A DNA stretch of 64,000 nt from an uncultured SAR116 cluster alpha proteobacterium (GCA_902592615.1 CACJFI010000006.1:1-64000), one strand, 5' to 3'; positions 20,566 to 29,743 are shown, numbered from the stretch's first letter. Program-made: numbers and translations. Notes: generated from the letters alone by a model not told the origin.

Positions 20566-21270
20566 TTACCCTCCTAGAAAAGCTTGTCTTACTTTTTTAT
20601 TTGAAAGAAGTGCTTTCCCAGTGTCAGTGTAGAGATTTTTACCTTGATTTAATACAAAGCCTAGGTCAGATATTTCTAAAGCTTGTTTGGCATTTTGTTC
20701 TACCATAAGGACAGCTGTACCTTGTTGTGCTATTTCTATAATTTTTTGAAATAAACTTTCCATCACTATAGGAGATACTCCAGCAGATGGTTCATCAAGC
20801 ATCAAGACTTTTGGTTTTGTCATTAGGGCTCTACCAACAGCAACTTGTTGTCGTTGTCCTCCAGATAATTCACCAGCTTGTTGATTTCTTTTTTCTTTCA
20901 AAACAGGGAAAAGGTCATAAACATAAACCAAAATATCTGAAAAATCTTTGTGTTGAATAAATGCACCCATTTCTAAGTTTTCTTGGACTGATAATGTTGG
21001 AAATATGTTATTAGTCTGGGGAACATAACCCATTCCCTTTAGAACTCTTTCTTGAGGAAGAAGGTTAGTAATATCTTCATTATCTAAAAATATTTTACCC
21101 AACCTTATTTTGAGTAATCCAAATATTGACTTCATAGCAGTTGATTTGCCTGCACCATTAGGGCCAACTATAGAGGTTATCTTACCTTTCTTAACACCAA
21201 CTGTACATTCTGATAAGATATCAACTGTGTCATAGCCACATGTAATGTTTTTCCCATGTAATAAATACAT
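20566..21270 (-). CDS. livF: Branched-chain amino acid type ABC transporter, ATPase LivF
   Basis: 234-residue ATPase with Walker A GPNGAGKST, signature LSGGQRQQVAVGRALM, Walker B VLMLDEPSAG and a final VEQN switch region. The short form without a C-terminal extension is typical of LivF. It energises transport together with LivG. Confidence 0.95.
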   Translation of the reverse strand: MYLLHGKNITCGYDTVDILSECTVGVKKGKITSIVGPNGAGKSTAMKSIFGLLKIRLGKIFLDNEDITNLLPQERVLKGMGYVPQTNNIFPTLSVQENLEMGAFIQHKDFSDILVYVYDLFPVLKEKRNQQAGELSGGQRQQVAVGRALMTKPKVLMLDEPSAGVSPIVMESLFQKIIEIAQQGTAVLMVEQNAKQALEISDLGFVLNQGKNLYTDTGKALLSNKKVRQAFLGG

Positions 21271-21285
21271 TTAAAGACCTTTTAT

Positions 21286-22041
21286 CTAGCTTCTACCAAG
21301 ATATACTTCGATTACTTTTTCATTTTCTTTAACATTAGAAATAGTGTCTTCCATCAAAATTGCACCTTCAGCCATCACAATTACAGGGTTACATAATTTA
21401 CTTATGAATTCTATGTCATGCTCAATCATACAAAAAGTATAATTTAATTCTTTGTTAAGCCTCAAAATAGCATCACCAATGTTGTTTAGTAAGGTTCTGT
21501 TAACACCAGCACCTACTTCATCTAATAAAACAATTTTTGGTTTAACCATCATTGTTCTACCTAGTTCTAATAATTTTTTTTGTCCTCCTGATAAATTTCC
21601 TGCGTATTCATTGGATAAATGTTTTAACTGCAAAAAATCCATCACCTCATCTGCTTTTTTAGATATTTCATTTTCTTCTATCTTTATTTTTTGAGGAGAT
21701 ATCCAAGTTTGCAAAATTGACTCTCCAATTTGGTTAGGTGGAACCATCATGAGATTATCTTTCACAGTTAAAGAAGAAAATTCATGCGCAATTTGAAAAG
21801 TTCTTAAAATTCCAAGATTAAATAGTTGATGAGGTTCATGACCAGTTATATTAATATTATCTAATGTTATTTCACCGGAATCAGGTTTAATTGATCCGTT
21901 AATAACATTAAATAAAGTGGTCTTGCCAGCACCATTAGGTCCTATTAATGCAGTTATAGATCCCTGTTTTACATCAATAGAAACGTCATTAATGGCTTGT
22001 ATACCACCAAAACTTTTGTATAAATTTTTGATACTAAGCAT
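21286..22041 (-). CDS. livG: Branched-chain amino acid type ABC transporter, ATPase LivG
   Basis: 251-residue ATPase with Walker A GPNGAGKTT, the LivG-typical RTFQIAHEFSSLTV, signature LSGGQKKLLELGRTMM, Walker B IVLLDEVGAGV and the switch IEHD. It lies downstream of a hairpin that separates it from the binding-protein gene. Confidence 0.95.
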   Translation of the reverse strand: MLSIKNLYKSFGGIQAINDVSIDVKQGSITALIGPNGAGKTTLFNVINGSIKPDSGEITLDNINITGHEPHQLFNLGILRTFQIAHEFSSLTVKDNLMMVPPNQIGESILQTWISPQKIKIEENEISKKADEVMDFLQLKHLSNEYAGNLSGGQKKLLELGRTMMVKPKIVLLDEVGAGVNRTLLNNIGDAILRLNKELNYTFCMIEHDIEFISKLCNPVIVMAEGAILMEDTISNVKENEKVIEVYLGRS

Positions 22042-22059
22042 CTTAGATTTAATAAAATA

Positions 22060-22082
22060 GGCTTAAGGTTAAACCTTAAGCC
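22060..22082 (-). terminator. Hairpin between livK and livG (attenuator-like)
   Basis: Perfect 9-base stem GGCTTAAGG / CCTTAAGCC with a 5-base loop, just after the livK stop. It is followed on the minus strand by a weak T-rich stretch (TATTTTATT). It probably lowers read-through or protects the livK mRNA so that binding protein is made in excess. Confidence 0.6.
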
Positions 22083-22091
22083 CATTAAGTT

Positions 22092-23318
22092 TTATCTATA
22101 ACCTACTTTATTAGTTTTTTGGTTATCAATTAAGATTTCTGCAAAACTACCAGCGGATTCTCCTGAACCTACTAGCTCTAAAGCTGTAGCACCTACATAG
22201 TCAATTTCTTTACCCTCTTTTATCAACCTAATAGCTTTACCAAGTTCTCCTGGAAAAATTTTCTCTCCTGGAGCGTTAGCTATATCCATAATATTATTTT
22301 TGAATACATTGCTATTAGTTGATTTTGCGGCTTGCATTGCTAGCATTATCAAAGCAGCTGCATCATAAGACTCTGGACCATAAGGTCCTGAATCAAAACC
22401 TGCTGCTTTAGCTAATTCAGCATATTTTGCATTACCTGGACTATCTGTCCCAGGAACTGATCCTATAGAACCATTTAAAGCTGGTCCAATTGCTTTAGGA
22501 AGGGAATCACCAATCATACCATCTGGTAAGAAAAATTTGTTAAAAGCATCAGCATCAAGAGATGCTTGAATAATACCTTTACCACCTTGATCTAAATAAC
22601 CAGCAACAATTAGTATATCTCCTGAAGCTTGAGCTAAAGCAGCAACCTCTGAGCTATAGTCACCTTTTCCGTCTTCATGAGATGCAGTTATTGTTATTTT
22701 ACCACCTTTAGCTTCATAATTTTTCTTAATACTAGCAGCTAAACCTTTACCATAATCATTGTTGGTATGAGTTAGGGCTGCAGATTTGAACCCTTTTTCC
22801 ATTAGTAGGTCAGCAATAACTTCACCTTGTCTTGCATCAGAAGGAGCTGTTCTAAAAAACAAATTGTTATCTGGTTCTGTTGAAAGTGCAGGTGATGTAG
22901 CCGACGGAGAAATCATAAGAACCCCATTAGGCATTGCCACGTTCTTAAGAACAGCTGTTGTTACACCAGAGCAATCTGCTCCCATTATGGCATTGATTTT
23001 ATCGGAAGTTATTAATCTTTCTGCAGCGGCCTGAGCAGCAGCAGCATCAACACAAGTTGAGTCAGCTCTAATAGCAGTTACTTGGCTAGATCCGTCAAAT
23101 AATTCACCTGATTTATTAACTTCATCAATTGCTAATTCAGCACTTTTAGCCATAACTGGAGCCAAAGATTCTATTGGTCCTGTGAACCCTAGTATAATTC
23201 CAATTTTGATATTTTTGTCAGCTACCTTATCGGTTTTAGTACTATCTTGAATATATAGAAATATTCCTACAACGATTAAACCAGCTATCAGAACCACTGG
23301 TAGTAAATTTTTCTTCAT
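22092..23318 (-). CDS. livK: ABC transporter substrate-binding protein (Liv family)
   Basis: 408-residue periplasmic binding protein of the type-I Leu/Ile/Val family. A single hydrophobic N-terminal segment (about 5-22) with no lipobox cysteine suggests a membrane anchor or uncleaved signal. The fold signature IKIGIILGFTGP and the ligand-loop region GADCSGVTTAV and PSATSPALS are seen. The ligand could be amino acids, amides or other small acids. A strong Shine-Dalgarno sequence (AAGGGGGG) precedes the ATG. First gene of the livKGFHM cluster. Confidence 0.93.
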   Translation of the reverse strand: MKKNLLPVVLIAGLIVVGIFLYIQDSTKTDKVADKNIKIGIILGFTGPIESLAPVMAKSAELAIDEVNKSGELFDGSSQVTAIRADSTCVDAAAAQAAAERLITSDKINAIMGADCSGVTTAVLKNVAMPNGVLMISPSATSPALSTEPDNNLFFRTAPSDARQGEVIADLLMEKGFKSAALTHTNNDYGKGLAASIKKNYEAKGGKITITASHEDGKGDYSSEVAALAQASGDILIVAGYLDQGGKGIIQASLDADAFNKFFLPDGMIGDSLPKAIGPALNGSIGSVPGTDSPGNAKYAELAKAAGFDSGPYGPESYDAAALIMLAMQAAKSTNSNVFKNNIMDIANAPGEKIFPGELGKAIRLIKEGKEIDYVGATALELVGSGESAGSFAEILIDNQKTNKVGYR

Positions 23319-23391
23319 TGTACCCCCCTTACATTAATTGGATAAACATAAACATATATATAGAAATAAATTAGTATAGGCGAATCAAATT

Positions 23392-24801
23392 TTATGACAT
23401 CATTAAGTCTGGAAGCCATGTGATTACTTGTGGAAATAATACAAGACCTAATATTGTTAAAATATCTGCAATGAAAAATAACGTTACACCCTTAAACACG
23501 TCAGTAACAGGTATATCTTTTCTTACACCGGCAACTACAAAACAATTCAATCCAATGGGTGGCGTAATCAGGCAGACTTCTGCCATTTTAACTACTATTA
23601 TCCCAAACCACACACTCACCTGATTGAAAGTCATTCCAAATGCACTTTCTGCAGCGGTGACATCTGGACCACCATTCAACAACATTACAGCGGGATAAAC
23701 AACAGGTAGTGTTAGTAATAATAGTCCAATTGCATCAATAAACATTCCAAGAATGACGTATCCAAGTAAAATTAGTAAAAGGGTTACATAGGGGTCTAAT
23801 GGTAATGAAATGATCCAATTTGCAAAATCCTCAGGTAGTCCTGAAAATCCTAAAAATCTTACAAATATTAGGACGCCCCATATAATAGAAAAAATCATTG
23901 CAACTAACTTAGCAGTTTCAATTAAAGCTGCCTTTAGAGCTGAAACTTTCACTTTATTATAAATAGCCATTAATAAAACTACAAAAGCTCCTAAGGAGCC
24001 TGCTTCAGTTGGGGTTGCCCAACCGGCATATATGGCACTAATTATAACAGAGATGACTACAGCAATAGGAATTATTCCTGGTAATGTTCTTAATTTTTCA
24101 TTAAGAGAGTATCTCCTTGATGGTGGTCCTAGTTTGGGATTCTTTTTGGCCCAAAGAATTATTATTAATGCGTAAACAAGTGCTGAAAAAACACCTGGTA
24201 AAAATCCAGCTAATAATAAGGCACCAACTGATTCTTCAACAATTATAGCGTAAATAATTAAAATTGCAGATGGAGGAATTAATGAAGCTAGAGTTCCACC
24301 TGCAGCAACAACACCAGCAGCAAGCTTTTTATCATAACCTTCCTTTAACATTTCAGGTATTGCTATTCGAGAAAAAACTGCAGCAGTAGCTGTGGAAGCT
24401 CCTGAAACAGCTGCAAAACCTGCAGTAGCGAAAACAGTTGCAACTGCAAGACCGCCTGGAACAAAACCTACCCAGGCTTTTGCAGCTTCAAATAACTGTC
24501 TAGTTATACCTGCTTGGTAAGCTAAAAATCCGATTAAAATAAATATGGGTAGTAATCCAAGTACAAAAGTAACTGATTTTGAATATGGTATGGCGCCAAT
24601 ATTACCTAATGCTGGACCAATTCCAATTAATTCAACAAGTCCAATCATACCTGCAATACTAGCTGCAATTACAACTCTCACCCCACATATAACTAAGATT
24701 AGTAAAATTACTGTACAAATTATACCAACTGTCGAAGGATCATTATAGCCAATCCCAAATATTCCCTCTGGCTGTCCCTGAAGTAATTTTTCAAAAATCA
24801 T
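23392..24801 (-). CDS. dctM: TRAP transporter large permease (DctM)
   Basis: 469-residue large membrane subunit of a tripartite TRAP transporter, which moves organic acids with sodium. It has a dozen or more hydrophobic segments and the DctM motifs GASTATAAVFSRIAIPEM, AAGGTLASLIPPSAILIIY and ITPPIGLNCFVV. It follows dctQ by one base in the dctP-dctQ-dctM order. The gene ends about 75 bases before livK. Confidence 0.95.
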   Translation of the reverse strand: MIFEKLLQGQPEGIFGIGYNDPSTVGIICTVILLILVICGVRVVIAASIAGMIGLVELIGIGPALGNIGAIPYSKSVTFVLGLLPIFILIGFLAYQAGITRQLFEAAKAWVGFVPGGLAVATVFATAGFAAVSGASTATAAVFSRIAIPEMLKEGYDKKLAAGVVAAGGTLASLIPPSAILIIYAIIVEESVGALLLAGFLPGVFSALVYALIIILWAKKNPKLGPPSRRYSLNEKLRTLPGIIPIAVVISVIISAIYAGWATPTEAGSLGAFVVLLMAIYNKVKVSALKAALIETAKLVAMIFSIIWGVLIFVRFLGFSGLPEDFANWIISLPLDPYVTLLLILLGYVILGMFIDAIGLLLLTLPVVYPAVMLLNGGPDVTAAESAFGMTFNQVSVWFGIIVVKMAEVCLITPPIGLNCFVVAGVRKDIPVTDVFKGVTLFFIADILTILGLVLFPQVITWLPDLMMS

Positions 24802-24802
24802 A

Positions 24803-25369
24803 TTATTCTCTTATTGATTTAATTTCTTCATTTGCTAATTCTTCTGCTGTTTTAATAATTGGTACATACATTGGTTCAGCATTAACATTTATAGCTAATC
24901 TTAAATAGCCAATTAATTCTAAAAACAGTCTTAAAAACCAAATAGTAAAACCTATTGGAACCAAAATTTTTGCTGGCCACGTAGGAAATAAGTAATCCAT
25001 TGTACTATCACCAATCACATAAGCGTCTATAGCAAATAAACTACTATAATATATTAGGATACCTATTACTATGAATGCACAAAATGTAGCTATGAACTCA
25101 ATTATCCATTTAATTCTTCCTTTTAAATTTGCAACAAGAAGTTCCATACGAATGTGAGCATCCATTCTTTGAGCAAAAGCAACACCTAGAAAAGCAAAAA
25201 TTGAAATTGCTAATTCTGATAATTCTAAAAATGCAGGCCAAGGATAGCCAACGACTCTAGATATAATTTGGATGGATGTTAAAATCATTACAATGAAAAT
25301 CGAAATTCCAACAAATAAAACAAGAAAGTTTTCGATTTCACTTAGTTTTTTATTAAATAAATCTAACAA
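24803..25369 (-). CDS. dctQ: TRAP transporter small permease (DctQ)
   Basis: 188-residue small membrane subunit with four hydrophobic segments (family pattern; RVVGYPWPAFLELSELAIS and FAQRMDAHIRMELL are typical). The open frame runs up to an ATG at 25411, but that ATG lies inside the hairpin that follows dctP. I therefore prefer the TTG at 25369, which gives MLDLFNKKLSEIENF, a normal DctQ start. Confidence 0.88.
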   Translation of the reverse strand: MLDLFNKKLSEIENFLVLFVGISIFIVMILTSIQIISRVVGYPWPAFLELSELAISIFAFLGVAFAQRMDAHIRMELLVANLKGRIKWIIEFIATFCAFIVIGILIYYSSLFAIDAYVIGDSTMDYLFPTWPAKILVPIGFTIWFLRLFLELIGYLRLAINVNAEPMYVPIIKTAEELANEEIKSIRE

Positions 25370-25385
25370 TTTAAAGCCTAAGATA

Positions 25386-25417
25386 AAACATGTGTGTAAA
25401 GAATTACACACATGTTT
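25386..25417 (-). terminator. Strong hairpin between dctP and dctQ
   Basis: Perfect 14-base arms (AAACATGTGTGTAA / TTACACACATGTTT) around a 4-base loop. The hairpin begins 12 bases after the dctP stop and runs into TTTTATCT on the minus strand. It looks like a partial terminator or a 3'-end-protecting stem-loop that keeps dctP expression above dctQM. Confidence 0.75.
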
Positions 25418-25428
25418 CTATTTGTATA

Positions 25429-26469
25429 TTAATTTACATTTGAATATTTAAAGTTTAAAATAACGTCTAATACTGCTTGAGCATCAAATTGATCCTTGTT
25501 AGCAGCAACCCATTCAGCCCAAATCGGCTTACCTACTTTTGTTTTAAATTCAGCGAGGGTTTTATCATCATATCTAATCTCTGTGAATTTTTTCTTCCAA
25601 ACAGGTAAATTTTTATCATCAGCTTTCTTGTATGCAGCTTTAAGAGATTTTAAAGCTTCACCACGAAGACTGTTTAACAAATTTTGATATTGTTTTGGAA
25701 GTTTATTGTAAGCTTGCATATTCATTACATATGGACAATCTGATGTCCCTGGAGACAAGTTTGCAGTATACCAATCAGCTACTTCATCAATTTTGTAAGC
25801 AGCATGAGCATAAGTGAATGGAAATGATACGGCATCAACTGCGCCTCTTGCAATAAGTGTATATGTCTCTGGCGCAGGAACTGACATTTTTGTAGCCCCT
25901 AATCTTACCATTGCTGTTCCGACACCACCACCAGCTCTAACTCTTAATCCTTTAAAGTCAGAAAGTTTTAATGGTGGCTTTCCTTTACCCATAAATTCAT
26001 ATTGTGGTAAATTTGAAGTCATAAAATATATACCATTAAATTTTGATGCTTCTTTTTTTAATATTGGATGATCGTAGACTGCTTGTCTTAATTTTGCATC
26101 TCTCTCAAAGCTTTGTCCAAGTGGTAAAAATGGTAGTGTTAACGCCATTAAACCTGGGTTTTTCTTTGGATGGTAAAAGTTACAAACAGTTGCCATTTCA
26201 AATGAGTTGGCCTTTAAGCCATCCCAATTTTCTCTAGATTTAGCCAATTGGCCACCATAGAAAATTTTTAGTTTAAATTTACCACCAGTTTCCTCTGCAA
26301 GTCTCTTAGATAAAGTTTCTGCACCCTCAGTAAAGGCACGTCTTTTTCCCCATAGACTATACTTCCAAAAAACACTAGGGCCGTCTACACTAGCAAGAAC
26401 AAGGTTCGCCAAAAAATTTGACATAAGAACCATTAGGAAAACGGCAAACATTCTTTTTAAATTTTTCAT
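25429..26469 (-). CDS. dctP: TRAP transporter substrate-binding protein (DctP)
   Basis: 346-residue periplasmic binding protein. A cleavable signal peptide (about 1-26, ending ANLVLA) precedes the DctP fold. The substrate-anchoring arginine region LSDFKGLRVRAGGGVGTAMV and the ETYTLIARGAVDAV region are present. The ligand is unknown; most members bind a carboxylate. Promoter-proximal gene of its operon. Confidence 0.94.
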   Translation of the reverse strand: MKNLKRMFAVFLMVLMSNFLANLVLASVDGPSVFWKYSLWGKRRAFTEGAETLSKRLAEETGGKFKLKIFYGGQLAKSRENWDGLKANSFEMATVCNFYHPKKNPGLMALTLPFLPLGQSFERDAKLRQAVYDHPILKKEASKFNGIYFMTSNLPQYEFMGKGKPPLKLSDFKGLRVRAGGGVGTAMVRLGATKMSVPAPETYTLIARGAVDAVSFPFTYAHAAYKIDEVADWYTANLSPGTSDCPYVMNMQAYNKLPKQYQNLLNSLRGEALKSLKAAYKKADDKNLPVWKKKFTEIRYDDKTLAEFKTKVGKPIWAEWVAANKDQFDAQAVLDVILNFKYSNVN

Positions 26470-26598
26470 TTATTTTCCCCTAAGTAATAGATTAAAAAGA
26501 TTAGATAAGCTTATTAAGTAAGATTAGTCAAATTTAAATAATTAACAAATTAAAAATAAAAATTTAGCCAGTAGAAATTTATCAAAAATTAGATGAGA

Positions 26599-26844
26599 TT
26601 AATGTAAGTTTTTTGAATTACCCTCAGTTTGTTTTAATATATTTAAATAATTTATGACCTCATGAACTTTCTCGTCAGGAAGATCTTTATAGCTTTTTCC
26701 AAACTTGTTTTTTACTTTTAATGCAACGTGAGCATAGGGGTTTCTTCCATTAGGATGATTTGGATGATCTGGTAATTTATTAATTAAACTATCTCCAGTT
26801 AGTTGGATTAACTTCCATAAATATTTTTTGTTATCTTGATTCAT
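26599..26844 (-). CDS. Small hypothetical protein coupled to the TRAP operon
   Basis: 81-residue soluble protein with no signal peptide. Its ATG follows the dctM stop after a single base (TAAGATG), so it is almost certainly the last gene of the dctPQM operon to its right. A core of the form YxxVxxxLKxKFGxSYKDLPDEK followed by a helix resembles the short C-terminal helical module (ORF6C-like) of some phage antirepressors. That similarity is from pattern only. It also carries HPNHPNGRNPY. Function unknown. Confidence 0.72.
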   Translation of the reverse strand: MNQDNKKYLWKLIQLTGDSLINKLPDHPNHPNGRNPYAHVALKVKNKFGKSYKDLPDEKVHEVINYLNILKQTEGNSKNLH

Positions 26845-26845
26845 C

Positions 26846-28162
26846 TTAAAATACTTTTAATAAGAATAATGTTATCCCTGGGAATGAAAATAATAGTATT
26901 ACTCTTAAAATATCACTAAATAAAAATGGTAAAACTCCCTTGAAAGTTTCAGCAATACTTACATCTCCTGCCATCTTATTTATAATAAAAACATTTAAAC
27001 CAACTGGAGGTGTAATTAATCCTACTTCTACGACGATAAGTGTTAATATTCCAAACCATATTGCTGTTTCTTCAGCTGACATTCCAAAATCCAAAGTCAT
27101 TATCAAGGGAAAAAAAACTGGTATTGTAAGTAAAATCATTGCTAAGCTATCCATCAAACAGCCTAAGAACAGATATAATACAAGAATACATGCTACAATC
27201 AGATAAGGTGATAAATTGTTTTCTAATGCAATCACTCCTAATTGGTTTGGAAGTTGTGTTAATGCTATAAATGAGTTGAAAAATTCTGCGCCTAATAGCA
27301 CTAAAAATATCATAGCAGAGGTAATTGCGGTACTCTCAATTACATCAACCAAGTCTTTAAACTTAAAATTTTTACTAGAAATTGCAATCAGACCAGCACC
27401 ACCTGCACCAATAGCACCACCTTCTGTAGGTGTAAACCAACCTAAATAAATACCTCCAATCATAACTAAAAAAATTATAATTATCTGCCATATACTCTTA
27501 AATAAAGACAATCTTTCTTTCCAGCCAATTCTATCTTTAGTTGGCCCAGAATCTTTTACAAATCTAACATATAATGCGATTGCAAGTATGTATCCCAAAG
27601 CAGCTAGAATGCCGGGAATAAAAGCAGCTAAAAACATTTTAGCAATATTTTGTTCAGTTAAAATTGAGTAGATGATGAGTATTACAGATGGTGGAATTAA
27701 TATCCCTAAGGTTCCACCAGCAGCCAAAGTTCCTGTGCTTAGAGCTCCAGAATACCCTAATCGTCTGAGTTCGGGAAGTGCAACTTTTCCCATAGTAGCT
27801 GCGGTTGCCAGTGATGATCCACAAATAGCTCCAAATCCTGCACAAGCACCAATTGCTGCCATTGCAACTCCACCCCTTCTGTGGCCAAGACAAGCACCAG
27901 TAAATTTAAAAAGTGCCTCGCTCATACCAGCTTTACCAGCAAAATTTCCCATTAATAAAAACAGTGGAATGACAGATAAAGAATAATTAGAAAACAAATG
28001 CCACGCACTAGTTTTAACTTGAGATAAAATTGGAAGCCATCCAGCTATTATAATAGTACCGGAACAACCAACTATTAGCATAGCTAAACCAATTGGCATT
28101 CTGAGTGCAAGCATGGAAAATAATATTGGAAAAGCAATGATGCCAAGCGTAAATTTATCCAT
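26846..28162 (-). CDS. dctM: TRAP transporter large permease (DctM), second system
   Basis: 438-residue DctM with the motifs CGSSLATAATMGKVALPEL, AAGGTLGILIPPSVILIIY and ITPPVGLNVFII. Many membrane segments and normal length. It is four bases after dctQ and one base before the 81-residue gene. Confidence 0.95.
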   Translation of the reverse strand: MDKFTLGIIAFPILFSMLALRMPIGLAMLIVGCSGTIIIAGWLPILSQVKTSAWHLFSNYSLSVIPLFLLMGNFAGKAGMSEALFKFTGACLGHRRGGVAMAAIGACAGFGAICGSSLATAATMGKVALPELRRLGYSGALSTGTLAAGGTLGILIPPSVILIIYSILTEQNIAKMFLAAFIPGILAALGYILAIALYVRFVKDSGPTKDRIGWKERLSLFKSIWQIIIIFLVMIGGIYLGWFTPTEGGAIGAGGAGLIAISSKNFKFKDLVDVIESTAITSAMIFLVLLGAEFFNSFIALTQLPNQLGVIALENNLSPYLIVACILVLYLFLGCLMDSLAMILLTIPVFFPLIMTLDFGMSAEETAIWFGILTLIVVEVGLITPPVGLNVFIINKMAGDVSIAETFKGVLPFLFSDILRVILLFSFPGITLFLLKVF

Positions 28163-28166
28163 GAAA

Positions 28167-28697
28167 TTACTTTCCTATAATGAGGTTAATTTTAATTATG
28201 AAAGTATAAAAACAGCAAATTGTAAGAAGAAAGAAAGAAGCGATAACTGGAATAAAAGGCACCCAGATTGGAAACGCAAGGAGCATAGTTTCTTCTTGAT
28301 AAACATACATGTCTTTAGCTCCTAAAATCATACGAGAACTGAAGAACAAAGCAAGCAATCCAAATATGAGGGAGCTAATAGAATCTAACAAATTAATTTT
28401 ATTTTTTGATAATTTTGCTGTTATGAAGTCCACTATAACATTGCCCTCTTTGAGATGGCATAATGGTAAAAAGGATCCAATTGCAACCGCACAAGCTATT
28501 TCAACTAATTCAAAATCGCCCAGAATAGGGGATGAAAAGACTACTCTTCCAAAAATAGAAAAAATACTAATTAAAGCAGCTGTTAAAAGTATAAAGCCAC
28601 CAAAGATTGCAAAATATTTAGAGATCAAATGTAAAATACGTCCAAATTTATTATTTGGACGTATTTTAAACGTAAAGATTTTTTCCCTAAAACTCAT
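28167..28697 (-). CDS. dctQ: TRAP transporter small permease (DctQ), second system
   Basis: 176-residue DctQ with four hydrophobic segments and the CAVAIGSFLPLCHLKEGN region. The ATG at 28697 has no Shine-Dalgarno sequence, and codons 11-21 fall in a perfect 15-base hairpin. A TTG at 28628, just beyond the hairpin, would give a 153-residue protein that starts at the first membrane segment and may be the true start. Confidence 0.87.
   Translation of the reverse strand: MSFREKIFTFKIRPNNKFGRILHLISKYFAIFGGFILLTAALISIFSIFGRVVFSSPILGDFELVEIACAVAIGSFLPLCHLKEGNVIVDFITAKLSKNKINLLDSISSLIFGLLALFFSSRMILGAKDMYVYQEETMLLAFPIWVPFIPVIASFFLLTICCFYTFIIKINLIIGK
28633..28667 (-). terminator. Strong hairpin at the dctP-dctQ junction, second system
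   Basis: Perfect 15-base arms (AAAATACGTCCAAAT / ATTTGGACGTATTTT) with a 5-base loop, about 40 bases after the dctP stop. On the minus strand it ends in TTTTACATTT. Placement matches the hairpin of the first TRAP system. Confidence 0.65.
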
Positions 28698-28708
28698 GTT
28701 TAGGATAA

Positions 28709-29743
28709 TTACATCATTTTTTCATATTTTGAAATTAAAGACTTTGCAGTATCATAAAGTTTTTGTCCATCAAGACCTTTACTGTTAGCATCTTTAATCC
28801 AATCTTGAATAACTTGATCTGCTGCTTTTTTAATCTCAGCTAAAGGTGCTCCTGTCAAAGTGTGAAATTCACCCCCAGCTTTAACTGCTAATGCACGAGC
28901 AGGTCCTTCAAAGTCATCCCATAATACTCCTGCTTGTCTAGCTAATGACATGCCTGAATTATTATCTATAACTTTTTTATGGGCTGGTGATAAGGAGTCG
29001 TATTTTGCTTTGTTCATAACAAAAAGAAATGGGGTTGTATAAAGACCTCTATTTCCTGCAACATTGGTATGAGACTTGGTTAATTCTTGAAGTTTGAAAG
29101 ATGGCATAATTTCCCAAGGAACAACCATCCCCGTAATTACTCCTTTTGACAAGGAAGGTGCAACTTTTGGTATTGGCATACCAACGGGTGTGGCTCCTAA
29201 CTTTTTTAATAAACTTGTTGCTGAACGTGTTGGACCTCTTAGCTTAAGACCTTTAAAATCACTCACTGATTTAATTAATGTTTTTTTAGTGTGTATCATA
29301 CCTGGGGCATGAACATGAACTGCAAGAATTTTATAATCTTTAAGATCTTCAGCTCCAGCAGTTTCAACAAATTCTTGAACAGCTTGAGCAGTTATTTTTG
29401 CACTTGTTGGCATGAAAGGCAATTCAAAGACTGATAATCTTGGAAATCTTCCAGGAGTATAACCCGCCACTGTCCAAACAATATCTACAACGCCTTCGCG
29501 AGCTTGATCAACTAGTTGTGGTGGTTTTCCTCCAAGTTGCATTGAAGGATACATTTCAGTAATAATTTCCCCATTACTTTCTTTTTTTACCTTGTCAGCC
29601 CATGGTTTAACAAATTTAGCATTTGAATTTGCTGGCATTGGTACCATTGTGTGAAATTTTAGAGTAACCTTATCAGCAAATGCCGAAAATGATAATCCAG
29701 CACTGATAATTGTTGTCGCTACTACGCCAATCAATTTATTCAT
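28709..29743 (-). CDS. dctP: TRAP transporter substrate-binding protein (DctP), second system
   Basis: 344-residue periplasmic binding protein with a signal peptide (about 1-23, SFSAFA). DctP motifs include KTLIKSVSDFKGLKLRGPTR and the following GATPVGMPIPKVAPSLSKG. A GGAGG ribosome-binding site precedes the ATG. The gene is divergent from the dioxygenase operon with 194 bases between, so it may import that pathway's substrate; this is inferred from position. Confidence 0.94.
   Translation of the reverse strand: MNKLIGVVATTIISAGLSFSAFADKVTLKFHTMVPMPANSNAKFVKPWADKVKKESNGEIITEMYPSMQLGGKPPQLVDQAREGVVDIVWTVAGYTPGRFPRLSVFELPFMPTSAKITAQAVQEFVETAGAEDLKDYKILAVHVHAPGMIHTKKTLIKSVSDFKGLKLRGPTRSATSLLKKLGATPVGMPIPKVAPSLSKGVITGMVVPWEIMPSFKLQELTKSHTNVAGNRGLYTTPFLFVMNKAKYDSLSPAHKKVIDNNSGMSLARQAGVLWDDFEGPARALAVKAGGEFHTLTGAPLAEIKKAADQVIQDWIKDANSKGLDGQKLYDTAKSLISKYEKMM

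Noticed and set aside
25370-25411. N-terminal 14 residues of the longest dctQ frame
   Set aside because: They fall in the hairpin after dctP and look unlike a DctQ N-terminus.
27654-27986. Several long frames antisense or in other frames within transporter genes (also near 13671-14120, 16596-16916 and 22786-23034)
   Set aside because: They are shadows of well-supported genes; their translations are unlike proteins and lack ribosome-binding sites.
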